Assembly: GCA_024234975.1 (NCBI GenBank)
Contig: JACKNH010000026.1
Span: 1-57,968 of the forward strand
Direction of reading: 5' to 3'
Origin: Gammaproteobacteria bacterium
Lineage (GTDB): Bacteria > Pseudomonadota > Gammaproteobacteria > Ga0077536
Length of the DNA stretch: 57,968 bases
Under the pieces are notes generated by a model. That model was not told the DNA's origin. It worked only from the letters and a program-made list of their open reading frames with translations, and did not search any database. Below, piece after piece: positions 7,973-16,576 of this stretch. How positions within the stretch are numbered: the stretch's first letter is position 1; every line of letters begins with the position of its first letter. The translations under genes were made by a program, and so were the position numbers.

Positions 7973-9537
7973 TGAAACGAAGGATGATACCGCTGGCAGG
8001 CGGAATCCTGCTCGCCGGTTGTACCGTGCACGCCCCGATAGACACGAGCGTGGACCGCAGTGTCGCCGCGCCGGCGCCTGAAGTTGCTACCGATGCGGTA
8101 GCCAACGCGGTACCGGTGCCGTTGACGCTGGAGCAAAGGCTGGCGTATCCGTCGCCGGATATCACCGCGCCACGGACCGCCGGTGAGCATCTTTACAGCT
8201 TCGTCGCGCAAAACCTGCCCATATCACAGGCGCTGCAAATCTTTCGCGAGGCGTACCAGCTGAACATCGTGACTGACTCCGATGTCGCCGGCACCCTGAC
8301 GGTGGACTTCCGCGACTTGCCATTTGACCAGGCCATGGAAGCGATGCTGGACAGCCTCGGCCTTTACTGGAGCCGCGAAGGAAACCTGATCCGGGTCCGG
8401 TCCCGGCAGACGCGGACTTTCGTCATCGACTATATCCGCCTCGTGCGCAGTGGTTCGGGCAGCAGTCTGGCCCAGATCGCGTCCAACTCCAGTTCATCCA
8501 GCGGGTCTACCGCCGGATCAGGCTCCGGTACCTCAGCGAGCGGCGAGAGCGGCAAGATCACCATTGAGCAAAGCGACACGGTTCAGTTCTGGAGTGAACT
8601 GGAAGAACAGATCGGAACCCTTACATCAGAGTCCGGCCGCCTGGTGATCAACCGGATGGCAGGCACCATTCAGGTCACGGACGCCTATCCCAGGGTTCAG
8701 GAGATCGGTCGCTTCGTCAACGAGATCAATCGTGCAGTGCATCGGCAGGTTGATATCGACGTACGAATCGTGGAAGTCTCATTGAACGATGATTTCAGCC
8801 TTGGTATCGACTGGTCGAGATTGACGCCCAACGGCAACACCGGCGTCGAATTCAATCTGCAGACCGGAAACATCGTGACCCAGCCTGCCGGCGGCTTCAA
8901 CGCCAAGCTGCCCACCCTGGCAACGGATATCTTCAGCGTCAACAGCAACGGTGTGTTCGACTTTACCGCGATGCTGGACGCATTGCGTGAGCAAGGAACT
9001 GTGCGCGTCGTGTCGCAACCGCAGATACGCGCACTCAACAACCAGTCCGCGATGATCAAGGTCGGCACGGATCGGACGTTTTTCCGTCGCGAGGTAACGA
9101 CCAACTCCACGACATCGGGATCCACCATAGAATCCGAGGACGTTCCCCAGGTCGTGACCGAAGGTATCGTGCTCGCACTGACGCCGCAGATCGCGACCAG
9201 CGGCTGGATCATGCTCGATGTCTCACCGGTGGTCACCCGGGTTTCAAGCATTGCCACCGCGCTCGATGAGAATGGCAACGTCCGTTCTACCGCGCCGAAT
9301 CTGGACATCCGTCAGGCATCGTCGCTGGTGCGGGTCCGCAACGGCGAGACAATCGTCATTGGGGGTCTGATTCAGGACCAGCAGAGTGACACTGAACGCA
9401 CCGTGCCGGGAATCGGCAATGTACCGGTACTCGGGCGCCTGTTCGGCGGCACCTACCAGGTGCGGGGCAAGAAGGAGCTCGTCATGTTTCTCACGGCACG
9501 CCTGGTTGAAAGCCGGGATATGGCAGCATTGAACTGA
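7972..9537 (+). CDS. Secretin, MshL/PilQ/GspD family, lipoprotein
   Basis: Outer-membrane channel for the pilus or secreted substrate. The signal peptide ends in a lipobox LLAGC with lipidated Cys17, as in MshL/PilN-type secretins that pilot themselves. A secretin N0/STN-like domain lies near 70-145 (PISQALQIFREAYQLNIVTDS), then a Ser/Gly-rich loop (160-190), and the secretin beta-barrel domain from about 250 to the end. The conserved C-terminal element VPGIGNVPVLGRLFGG is present. Length 521 is close to MshL. It is coupled to the MshK-like gene by a one-base overlap and followed 16 bases later by the TPR gene. Confidence 0.93.
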   Translation: MKRRMIPLAGGILLAGCTVHAPIDTSVDRSVAAPAPEVATDAVANAVPVPLTLEQRLAYPSPDITAPRTAGEHLYSFVAQNLPISQALQIFREAYQLNIVTDSDVAGTLTVDFRDLPFDQAMEAMLDSLGLYWSREGNLIRVRSRQTRTFVIDYIRLVRSGSGSSLAQIASNSSSSSGSTAGSGSGTSASGESGKITIEQSDTVQFWSELEEQIGTLTSESGRLVINRMAGTIQVTDAYPRVQEIGRFVNEINRAVHRQVDIDVRIVEVSLNDDFSLGIDWSRLTPNGNTGVEFNLQTGNIVTQPAGGFNAKLPTLATDIFSVNSNGVFDFTAMLDALREQGTVRVVSQPQIRALNNQSAMIKVGTDRTFFRREVTTNSTTSGSTIESEDVPQVVTEGIVLALTPQIATSGWIMLDVSPVVTRVSSIATALDENGNVRSTAPNLDIRQASSLVRVRNGETIVIGGLIQDQQSDTERTVPGIGNVPVLGRLFGGTYQVRGKKELVMFLTARLVESRDMAALN

Positions 9538-9553
9538 CAGGACGGCATCGAAC

Positions 9554-10378
9554 ATGAATACTTTCAATATCAAAGTACTGGCGCTTGCCATTTTCCTTGC
9601 ATCGCCACTCGCTGCTGAAGAAGTGGCTTCCACCATTGCCAGCGATGACCTCGACATGGCGGACTCATACGCAGAGGAAGAACAGCCGGCTGCCGCGATG
9701 CAGGCGGTTGGATATGTGCCGGACGGGAAACGCTTCACGCTGGTGGCAAAAGGGCCCAGTCCAGCCAGCGAACTGTTCAAACGCCTGCTCGACGCCGAAG
9801 CCGCGAACGAAATTCCGCGGGCAATGCGCATTGCACAGGAAGCCGTTGCCGCGGATGGCGCATTCGCTCCCGCTCACCTTGCATTAGGCCGCCTGCAGGT
9901 CAAAGCCCGGGCATTCACGGACGCGGAGCTGACGTTGACGAGTTACATCGAAGCCAACCCCGGCAACTGGGAATCCTGGTATTGGCTGGGCACGGCGCGC
10001 ATGCTGCAGAACAACCCGAAGGGTGCGGAATCGGCGCTGGACCAGGCGCTCAACCTTAACGGCGAAGTTCCGGAATTGTGGGTTCATCGCTCGCTGCTTG
10101 AACAGGAGCGTGGTGACTATGTCACTGCTTTGCAGCTGCTGGCAATCGCGCTCGAACTCGAGCCGAATCATCCACAGGCATTGTTGAACGTCGCCTATTG
10201 CAATGATGCGCTCGGCAACTGGGCACTTGCGCAGAGCACGTATCGGCGCTTTCTGGCGTCAGCCCACCGGGGCCAGGTACCGGCCATGACCCGGTTTGCC
10301 GTGATCAAGCATTTGAGTGGCCCGTCCATAGATGGTAGCGGCTCGACACTTGCAGAGTCGGACCTTGAATCGAAGTAG
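9554..10378 (+). CDS. MshN-like tetratricopeptide protein, exported
   Basis: 274-residue protein with a Sec signal peptide (about 1-21, KVLALAIFLASPLAA) and at least four TPR units between about 80 and 250 (for example WYWLGTARMLQNNPKGAESA and LLNVAYCNDALGNWALAQ). It probably stabilises the secretin or pilus in the periplasm, like MshN or PilF/PilW. It is the last gene of the pilus operon; a dispersed repeat follows. There is no MshM-type AAA ATPase between the secretin and this gene, unlike in Vibrio MSHA loci. Confidence 0.75.
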   Translation: MNTFNIKVLALAIFLASPLAAEEVASTIASDDLDMADSYAEEEQPAAAMQAVGYVPDGKRFTLVAKGPSPASELFKRLLDAEAANEIPRAMRIAQEAVAADGAFAPAHLALGRLQVKARAFTDAELTLTSYIEANPGNWESWYWLGTARMLQNNPKGAESALDQALNLNGEVPELWVHRSLLEQERGDYVTALQLLAIALELEPNHPQALLNVAYCNDALGNWALAQSTYRRFLASAHRGQVPAMTRFAVIKHLSGPSIDGSGSTLAESDLESK

Positions 10379-10395
10379 AACAGTCCGACAATTTC

Positions 10396-10444
10396 TTTCC
10401 GCTATCCCGGACACCGCGCAGCCCCTTTTTTTTCGTCATCCCGG
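10396..10444. repeat. Compound repeat unit, copy A
   Basis: About 49 bases: an ATCCCGGACACCGCG core, a C4-T8 tract, then CGTCATCCCGG. A second copy with the same order lies at the right edge (57921-57968), agreeing at roughly 40 of 48 positions. Its right end is also the left end of the palindromic element 10434-10539. Confidence 0.6.
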
Positions 10445-10539
10445 ACACCGCGCAGCGGTGAGCCGGGATCCATAGGGCCTCACTACAAGCCACATGGATT
10501 CCGGCTCGCGCCCCCTTTGCGGGCACGTCCGGAATGACG
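10434..10539. repeat. Palindromic intergenic repeat element, about 106 bases
   Basis: The outer ends are inverted, CGTCATCCCGGAC against GTCCGGAATGACG, and an inner pair runs CCGGGATCCAT against ATGGATTCCGG. This is the pattern of dispersed REP/MITE-like elements common between genes in proteobacteria. It lies just after the pilus operon. Copy number cannot be judged from one window, apart from the partial relative at the right edge. Confidence 0.6.
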
Positions 10540-10593
10540 GAGCAGCAAGACGAAGCCCGTGCGGATTTCCCCGGCATTGGGTGAGGAAGCTTT

Positions 10594-10622
10594 AAAAAGA
10601 CCCGGTCGCTGCCGACCGGGTC
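10594..10622 (-). terminator. Rho-independent terminator of fbp
   Basis: Perfect 10-base-pair stem GACCCGGTCG (10599-10608) / CGACCGGGTC (10613-10622) with a four-base loop. On the minus strand it is followed by five Ts (10598-10594). It lies 31 bases past the fbp stop and is correctly oriented for it. Confidence 0.88.
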
Positions 10623-10652
10623 GTCGATTCAACAGCGTGGATAAACCGGCAA

Positions 10653-11660
10653 TCAGACTCCGGCGCTGATATCCATCAGCCGCTGAACGTCGGCCGGGCT
10701 GCCCAGAATCACCGGCACACGCTGATGTAACGAATCCGGCTCCACATCGAGAATCGGCTGCTGGCCAGTCGTCGCCATCCCGCCAGCCTGTTCAAGAATC
10801 ATCGCCATCGGATTTGCTTCGTACATCAGGCGAAGTTTGCCGGCCGGCGACCTGGTCGTCGGTGGATAAAGAAAGATGCCGCCCTTCAATAGTACGCGGT
10901 GTACATCCGCGACCATTGCGCCCGCATAGCGGCTCGAGTATCCCCTTTGCCGGCATTCGGCAAGATAGCGTTGGATACCAGGCGGAAACCCCTCGATATT
11001 GGCTTCGTTGACGGAATAGGATTTTCCGGCCAACGGGATTCGAAGGTTGCGTGCCACCCGGATGAACGCGCCTACGGCAGGGTCAAGCACGAACATGTGG
11101 ACCCCGAACCCGGTGGTCAATACGAATATGGTCGATGAGCCATACAGAACGTAACCCGCCGCGACCTGCAAGCGCCCTCGCCCGAGCTGCTGCTCGCTAC
11201 CGGGTTCACATCTGAAAATGGAGAAGATCGTACCGACACTGCCGCCGACGTCGAGATTGGATGATCCATCGAGCGGATCGAAATAGACCGCGTAACGCGT
11301 GCCACCTGCATCGGACGCATCGATGACCAGCAGTTCGTCGTCCTCCTCGGAGCCTATCACGCCCACCCCTTGCCGCCCCTGCAACACCTGGCTGAGTACG
11401 TTATTGGCGATGACATCGAGTTTCTGCTGCTTTTCTCCCTGGACATTTTCCAGCCCAATCTCCCCCAACACATCTTCGAGGCGCGCCCGCTTCAACTTTG
11501 CGGCAATCGTTTTGGCGGAAATGGACAGTGCGGAAATGATCCAGGACAGCGTCCCGGTGGCGCCGGGGAAATGCCGCTCTTCTTCCAGGACATGAGCCTG
11601 CAAGGTGACGAAGGCGTCAATCTGCTTCAACGGTAAAACGGTTGCGGCATTGCCGGACAT
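10653..11660 (-). CDS. fbp: Fructose-1,6-bisphosphatase, class I
   Basis: Gluconeogenic enzyme that hydrolyses fructose 1,6-bisphosphate to fructose 6-phosphate in the cytosol. The metal-binding motif DPLDGSSN begins at D128, and the upstream acidic site GSEEDDE lies near 103-109. Length 335 is normal for the class. Start ATG at 11660. It stands alone on the minus strand, with its own terminator and a 195-base region shared with the divergent DUF6152 gene. No unusual features. Confidence 0.95.
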   Translation of the reverse strand: MSGNAATVLPLKQIDAFVTLQAHVLEEERHFPGATGTLSWIISALSISAKTIAAKLKRARLEDVLGEIGLENVQGEKQQKLDVIANNVLSQVLQGRQGVGVIGSEEDDELLVIDASDAGGTRYAVYFDPLDGSSNLDVGGSVGTIFSIFRCEPGSEQQLGRGRLQVAAGYVLYGSSTIFVLTTGFGVHMFVLDPAVGAFIRVARNLRIPLAGKSYSVNEANIEGFPPGIQRYLAECRQRGYSSRYAGAMVADVHRVLLKGGIFLYPPTTRSPAGKLRLMYEANPMAMILEQAGGMATTGQQPILDVEPDSLHQRVPVILGSPADVQRLMDISAGV

Positions 11661-11855
11661 TGCTTTTTCCTCTTCGTGGTTTCGTAGTGTTCAGGCGCCG
11701 ATTCTGCCCACCGTGCGTGTCAGATGTGGTGTGACGCCGCGCCATCTCAATATTGTTTACAAAAACCCCGGTCTTTCTCGCTGACGAGGCTACCGCTATG
11801 ATGGTCGCCCGGTTGCCGGTGAAATCCGGTTCCGCCCCAGACTCCGGAGCCCTCC

Positions 11856-12947
11856 ATGCGCCACCTGCTGACAATCCTCGCGGTCACCGCCGCCCTTTCC
11901 GGCTCCCCGGCCTGCGTTCACGCACACCATTCCTTCGCCGCGGAATTCGATGCCAATACGCCTGGCGAACGGTCCGGCACGATAGCGGCCATCCGTTTCG
12001 CCAATCCCCACGTGCGCTACGAAATTGACGTTCCCGGGACAGATGGCACCTCTGAGCGTTGGGAGTTGCAGGCGGCCAGCGTCACCTCACTGCGCGAAAT
12101 CGGCTGGACCAAAGATACGTTGAAAATCGGCGATGCCGTCACGGCCAACGGGCTGCTGGCACGCAAAGGCGCGCACAAGCTGTACGTGCAGCGCATCACT
12201 CTCGGCGATGGACGCACATTGACCAATGGCGGCAGCAACAATCCAGCCAACGACCGCAACTCGGTTCATGCTACGCCCGGTCGGAATTACGGTTACGGAA
12301 AGCTGAATGATTCCGCCCCGTTCGACATCAGCGGACCCTGGCGCAACAGTTACCGGTTTCGGGTGACGGTTGATGACCTGGAGCCGAAACCGACCCCATT
12401 CACGCCGGAAGGCGCGGCGATTCGTGCCAGGACCGAACACTACGACGATTACGCTCTTCGCTGTATCGCATTGGGTCTTCCACGAATCTTTGGTGCCCCG
12501 TACAACATGGATATCGTCGATGTCGGCACCCACTACCTGGTGGTCTATGTCGAACACAACACCCCGCGGCGTATCTGGATGGATGGGCGTTCACCGGCGC
12601 CGAACACCCCTTCAACGGCAATGGGTTTTTCCACCGGCCATTGGGAAAATGGCGTGCTGGTCATCGAAACGACACACCTTCTCCCGGGTTGGCTTGACGG
12701 GTCCGGGCTCCCGATGTCGGGTGACGGCACGCGGTTGGTGGAACGATACTCATTCAGCGATGACCGCTTGAGCATGGAGCGGGAATTGATTATCCATGAT
12801 CCGTACTACACCGCTCCCCTGCGCCGGGTTCGAGGTTCCGCCCGCGACGACAACATCGATATCACCGAGCAGAACGCCTGTGACCCGGCGGGTTACTACC
12901 GGGATCTAAGAGAAGCAGGATTGCTCGACAAGTACCTGGACGAATAG
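11856..12947 (+). CDS. Exported protein with N-terminal DUF6152-like domain
   Basis: 363 residues with a Sec signal peptide (about 1-23, ending in CVHAHH). The mature N-terminus HHSFAAEFD and the following NPHVRYEID fit DUF6152, a periplasmic family of unknown function. The part after about 150 is a separate domain that ends in a Cys-containing tail (EQNACDPAGYYRD); I do not recognise it. Proteins of this type are common in gammaproteobacteria rich in catabolic genes, but no role is known to me. It stands alone between fbp and the SulP gene. Confidence 0.7.
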   Translation: MRHLLTILAVTAALSGSPACVHAHHSFAAEFDANTPGERSGTIAAIRFANPHVRYEIDVPGTDGTSERWELQAASVTSLREIGWTKDTLKIGDAVTANGLLARKGAHKLYVQRITLGDGRTLTNGGSNNPANDRNSVHATPGRNYGYGKLNDSAPFDISGPWRNSYRFRVTVDDLEPKPTPFTPEGAAIRARTEHYDDYALRCIALGLPRIFGAPYNMDIVDVGTHYLVVYVEHNTPRRIWMDGRSPAPNTPSTAMGFSTGHWENGVLVIETTHLLPGWLDGSGLPMSGDGTRLVERYSFSDDRLSMERELIIHDPYYTAPLRRVRGSARDDNIDITEQNACDPAGYYRDLREAGLLDKYLDE

Positions 12948-13033
12948 CCGCGGATATACAAGCGTGAGCGCGTTGTAATAGACTCTGCCCCCGGGAAACG
13001 GCAGCTTTTCATCAGGAACTGCCGCTCGGATAC

Positions 13034-14755
13034 ATGCCCCAGCGCGCTCACCTATTTTCTCTGCGAATTGCCCACGCGTTACGTGCGGCCTTCACTGACG
13101 ACCCCTACACTGCGCGTCGATTTCTGCAAGATCTGTTCGCGGGCATCACCGTCGGTATCATCGCCATACCTCTGTCGATGGCGTTGGCGGTGGCCAGCGG
13201 AGTCGCCCCCCAATACGGTTTGTACACTGCCATTGTTGGAGGCTTTGTCATTGCGGTCACCGGCGGTTCCCGCTATAGCGTTTCCGGACCCACCGCTGCC
13301 TTCGTCGTCATCCTCTACCCCATAGCCCAACGTTACGGATTGGGTGGCTTGATGGTTGCAACCATGGGCGCCGGCTTGTTGCTGGTTGCCATGGCCTTGC
13401 TGCGGCTGGGACGTCTGATTGAATACATCCCGACATCCGTGACTCTGGGTTTCACCAGTGGAATCGCCGTGGTCATTGCCATGTCGCAACTCAAGGATAC
13501 ACTCGGCCTTACCGGCCCCGCCTTGCCTGAACACTTTCACGAAAAGCTTATCGTATTGGCAGAGGCTCTACCGACCGCGGACCTAGCAAGCCTGCTGGTT
13601 GCCGCGATTACACTGGGCATGCTGATCCTGTGGCCCCGATTTAAAACACCACTGCCACCGCACCTGCCTGCAGTTCTGCTGAGCGGGATCGCAGCATATA
13701 TGTTGAACAAACATGGCGCTGACGTTGCAACTATCGGTTCGCAGTTCATCTATACCGCGCCTGACGGCACAATCGGCCATGGTATTCCGGGTGTGCTGCC
13801 GGATTTCGAATGGCCATGGTTGCAGCCCGGGCCGGACGGTCAACCAGTGCAGTGGAGCTGGGGACTGATTCGTGAGCTCGTCCCGTCCGCGTTCGCAATT
13901 GCAATGTTGGGAGCGATCGAATCACTACTGTGCGCGGTGGTCCTCGATGGGATGACGGGTACCCGACACAGCGCCAACAGTGAACTACTCGGGCAAGGAC
14001 TGGGCAATATCGTCGCCCCCATGTTTGGCGGAATTTCGGCGACCGCCGCCATCGCCCGGTCAACGGCAAATCATCGCGCAGGTGCTGAATCTCCCCTCGC
14101 GGCGGCCGTCCATTCATTGGTCGTACTGCTGGCGGTATTGTTCTTCGCCCGCTTACTTTCCTATTTGCCTATGCCCGCCATGGGCGCGATGCTGATCATG
14201 GTTGCCTGGAGTATGAGCGAAGCGCCCAAGGCCGTTCGATTGATTCGCACCTCGCCGGCGAGCGATATCTGGGTCTTCGCCTGCTGCTTCAGTCTGACCA
14301 TCCTGTTTGACATGGTCATGGCGATCACCGCCGGAATAATCCTGGCGGCCGTGTTGTTCATGAAGGAAATTGCGGCGATGACCAAGGTCATCGACATCAC
14401 AGGTTCGAGCCGCGTAAGCAGTGCAGCGCTTCCCGAGGGCTGGTCGGTATTTAAAATCAGCGGCCCACTGTTTTTTGCAGCGGCGGACAAGGTTTTCGGC
14501 GAGTTGGCACAAATGTGTCGAGACCGACGGGGAATCGTACTCTACATGGATGGCGTTACGATTCTTGACGCCGGCGGACTGGCTGCGTTGACGAAACTCA
14601 TTTCAAATTGTGAGAAATCCGGCACCGAGATCAAGTTTGCTGACCTGCAGTTCCAACCACTCAAAACGCTTGCCCGCGCCAATATCCAGCCGGTGCCGGG
14701 CGTGACAGCATACTATCCGTCGTTACAGAGCTGCCTGGAATCGTTCCGGCAGTAA
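13034..14755 (+). CDS. SulP-family inorganic anion transporter with STAS domain
   Basis: Membrane carrier for sulfate, bicarbonate or a related anion. About 10-14 hydrophobic segments run from residue 30 to 435, with the SulP signature region near 35-75 (GITVGIIAIPLSMALAVAS followed by PQYGLYTA). A cytoplasmic STAS domain occupies about 455-565 (SVFKISGPLFFAAADKVF; VLYMDGVTILDAGGLAAL). Length 573 is typical. Substrate cannot be read from sequence; there is no adjacent carbonic anhydrase or sulfur-assimilation gene to hint at it. Confidence 0.9.
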   Translation: MPQRAHLFSLRIAHALRAAFTDDPYTARRFLQDLFAGITVGIIAIPLSMALAVASGVAPQYGLYTAIVGGFVIAVTGGSRYSVSGPTAAFVVILYPIAQRYGLGGLMVATMGAGLLLVAMALLRLGRLIEYIPTSVTLGFTSGIAVVIAMSQLKDTLGLTGPALPEHFHEKLIVLAEALPTADLASLLVAAITLGMLILWPRFKTPLPPHLPAVLLSGIAAYMLNKHGADVATIGSQFIYTAPDGTIGHGIPGVLPDFEWPWLQPGPDGQPVQWSWGLIRELVPSAFAIAMLGAIESLLCAVVLDGMTGTRHSANSELLGQGLGNIVAPMFGGISATAAIARSTANHRAGAESPLAAAVHSLVVLLAVLFFARLLSYLPMPAMGAMLIMVAWSMSEAPKAVRLIRTSPASDIWVFACCFSLTILFDMVMAITAGIILAAVLFMKEIAAMTKVIDITGSSRVSSAALPEGWSVFKISGPLFFAAADKVFGELAQMCRDRRGIVLYMDGVTILDAGGLAALTKLISNCEKSGTEIKFADLQFQPLKTLARANIQPVPGVTAYYPSLQSCLESFRQ

Positions 14756-14830
14756 CTCACAGGGAATGCCGTGGACGCGCGCGTATCCGGCAAGCCCCCT
14801 CGCTTACCGAACACGATATTCAGACTTTCC

Positions 14831-14848
14831 GGCCGGACCAATCCGGCC
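14831..14848. terminator. Stem-loop between convergent SulP and che operons
   Basis: GGCCGGA (14831-14837), loop CCAA, TCCGGCC (14842-14848): a perfect seven-pair stem midway between the SulP stop and the stop of the last che gene. There is no T tract on either side, so it may act as a weak or factor-assisted terminator or only protect 3' ends. Confidence 0.35.
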
Positions 14849-14857
14849 AGAATTACA

Positions 14858-15268
14858 TCAGGCGTTAACCGCTTTCTGGGCTTCGGCTTCAGTCTGCGCC
14901 TTCTCCGCGGCCATATGTTCTTCGAATCTTTTCAACATATGGTCGCGTACGTTCTCGGTCAGCTTGCCCATTTCGCAGAGGATCTCGCCCAGCTTGGGCC
15001 GTGACTGCAACTGGAGATCACGGAGCGTCGAGAGTTGTTTCTCGGTGATAAAGCCCATACGCACCGCCACGTCGCCAAACCTGTAGCTGGTGCCTGCCTG
15101 CTCGTTGATCACTTTGATGACCTGGCGAACAGTCATGTACTCCTTTGCCAGCGCTATCTGCGCCAGGCGGGTTTTCGCCCGTTCCTGCCGCAACAATGCT
15201 TCGAGGATCTCCTCTTCATCAACAATCCCGTGGTTGATCAAAAATTGACCGTATCTCGTTATTTCCAT
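14858..15268 (-). CDS. Tandem MshEN-like repeat protein (candidate c-di-GMP receptor) of the che operon
   Basis: 136 residues with four tandem repeats of exactly 29 residues starting at R5, R34, R63 and K92: RYGQFLINHGIVDEEEILEA, RLAQIALAKEYMTVRQVIKV, RFGDVAVRMGFITEKQLSTL, KLGEILCEMGKLTENVRDHM. Each follows the pattern (R/K)-x-(G/A)-x-x-x-hydrophobic-x-x-(G/E)-x-hydrophobic, and the first three close with Gln 23 residues later. This matches the MshEN motif RLGxx..LVxxG..I..Q, whose two copies bind one c-di-GMP; four motifs would make two such domains. The tail is an Ala/Glu/Lys-rich helix. It is the last gene of the che operon, after cheB. Function in chemotaxis is inferred; it may be a free-standing receptor that reports c-di-GMP to the array or motor. 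Confidence 0.7.
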   Translation of the reverse strand: MEITRYGQFLINHGIVDEEEILEALLRQERAKTRLAQIALAKEYMTVRQVIKVINEQAGTSYRFGDVAVRMGFITEKQLSTLRDLQLQSRPKLGEILCEMGKLTENVRDHMLKRFEEHMAAEKAQTEAEAQKAVNA

Positions 15269-15393
15269 TTCTTATACCTCATCCATAACTGCCTTGGCGC
15301 TGAAACGCTTCTGACATTGTTGGTGATAATGTGCTTCCCCACTCACCCTCCAACGACTACTGCATCCATACTCGTAACTGCCAATTCCGGACA

Positions 15394-16518
15394 TCAACCA
15401 TTTCCCGCGTGCGCCACCGACTCCCCGTGCACAAACTCCCGATGAAGCTTCACCAGGTGGGTGGCGATACGGTTAAGCGGCAACACACTCTGCGCACCAC
15501 CGGCGGCGACTGCCGAACCCGGCATGCCCCATACGACACTGCTCGCCTCGTCCTGGGCTACCGTCCTGCCACCTGCATCGAGCATTTCCTTCAGGCCGCG
15601 CGCGCCGTCATCGCCCATTCCGGTGAGAATCGCACCGATGGCGTTGGGTCCCGCATTCAACGCGACGGAACGAAACAGCACGTCGACTGAAGGTTTGTGA
15701 CGATTCACCGGCGGACCGTCGTCCAGCTTGCAGATGTATCGGGCGCCGCTACGGGTAACCATCAAGTGCTTGTCACCTGGCGCGATGTATACATGACCCG
15801 GCAGAATCTGTTGCCCATCCTCGGCCTGGCAGACGTTCATTGCGCTGACGGTATCCATGCGCTTGGAGAACGGCAGGCTGAAGGCTGCGGGAATGTGCTG
15901 GGTAATGACAATGCCCGGCATATCACCGGGCAACTCCGCCAATACATCCTTGATTGCTTCGGTACCACCGGTCGAAGCACCAATCGCGATAATCGAATCG
16001 GTGGTCTTGTACATACGCCTGCCGGTGGGCGGGCCAAGTATTGCGTCGGCAGAAAAGCGCTCAGTCACGATACGCGCTGGCGGCGCCCGTTCATCCAGCG
16101 GCTTCACCCGCGCACGCGCTGCGACCTTGATTTTCGAAACGATTTCTTCGCGGTAGTCCGCCAGAGAGTGCGCAAGGTCGATCTTCGGCTTGGTGACGAA
16201 ATCAACTGCCCCCAGCTCAAGGGCTTCCAACGTGACGTCTGCGCCGTTCTCGGTCAGCGAAGAAACCATGAGTACTGGCATTGGCCGCAGCCGCATAAGG
16301 TTGCGCAGGAACGTAACACCGTCCATCCGCGGCATTTCGACGTCCAACGTCAAGACGTCCGGATTCAATTCCTTGATCTTATCGCGCGCCATCAGCGGAT
16401 CGCTGGCAGTGCCACACACTTCAATGGCAGGATCCTCGGCCAGCAGTTCGGTCAGAAGCTTCCTGACCAGCGCTGAATCGTCAACGATAAGGACTCTAAT
16501 TTTGTTACCAGCAGTCAC
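15394..16518 (-). CDS. cheB: Chemotaxis protein-glutamate methylesterase/glutamine deamidase CheB
   Basis: Removes methyl groups from chemoreceptors when phosphorylated by CheA. The receiver domain occupies residues 8-125, with phospho-acceptor D59 in LTLDVEMPRMDG. The methylesterase domain (about 173-365) carries Ser182 in IAIGASTGG, His208 in ITQHIP and Asp304 in MGDDGARG. Length 374. The start is GTG at 16518 with a GGAG ribosome site; no ATG fits better. The C-terminus runs past the usual end by about 15 residues. It lies 58 bases after cheD in the operon. Confidence 0.95.
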   Translation of the reverse strand: MTAGNKIRVLIVDDSALVRKLLTELLAEDPAIEVCGTASDPLMARDKIKELNPDVLTLDVEMPRMDGVTFLRNLMRLRPMPVLMVSSLTENGADVTLEALELGAVDFVTKPKIDLAHSLADYREEIVSKIKVAARARVKPLDERAPPARIVTERFSADAILGPPTGRRMYKTTDSIIAIGASTGGTEAIKDVLAELPGDMPGIVITQHIPAAFSLPFSKRMDTVSAMNVCQAEDGQQILPGHVYIAPGDKHLMVTRSGARYICKLDDGPPVNRHKPSVDVLFRSVALNAGPNAIGAILTGMGDDGARGLKEMLDAGGRTVAQDEASSVVWGMPGSAVAAGGAQSVLPLNRIATHLVKLHREFVHGESVAHAGNG

Positions 16519-16576
16519 TTCCGTCTCCCCAATGCTTGCATAAATATCCTTTTGCCATGGGATACCCCGATTACCG

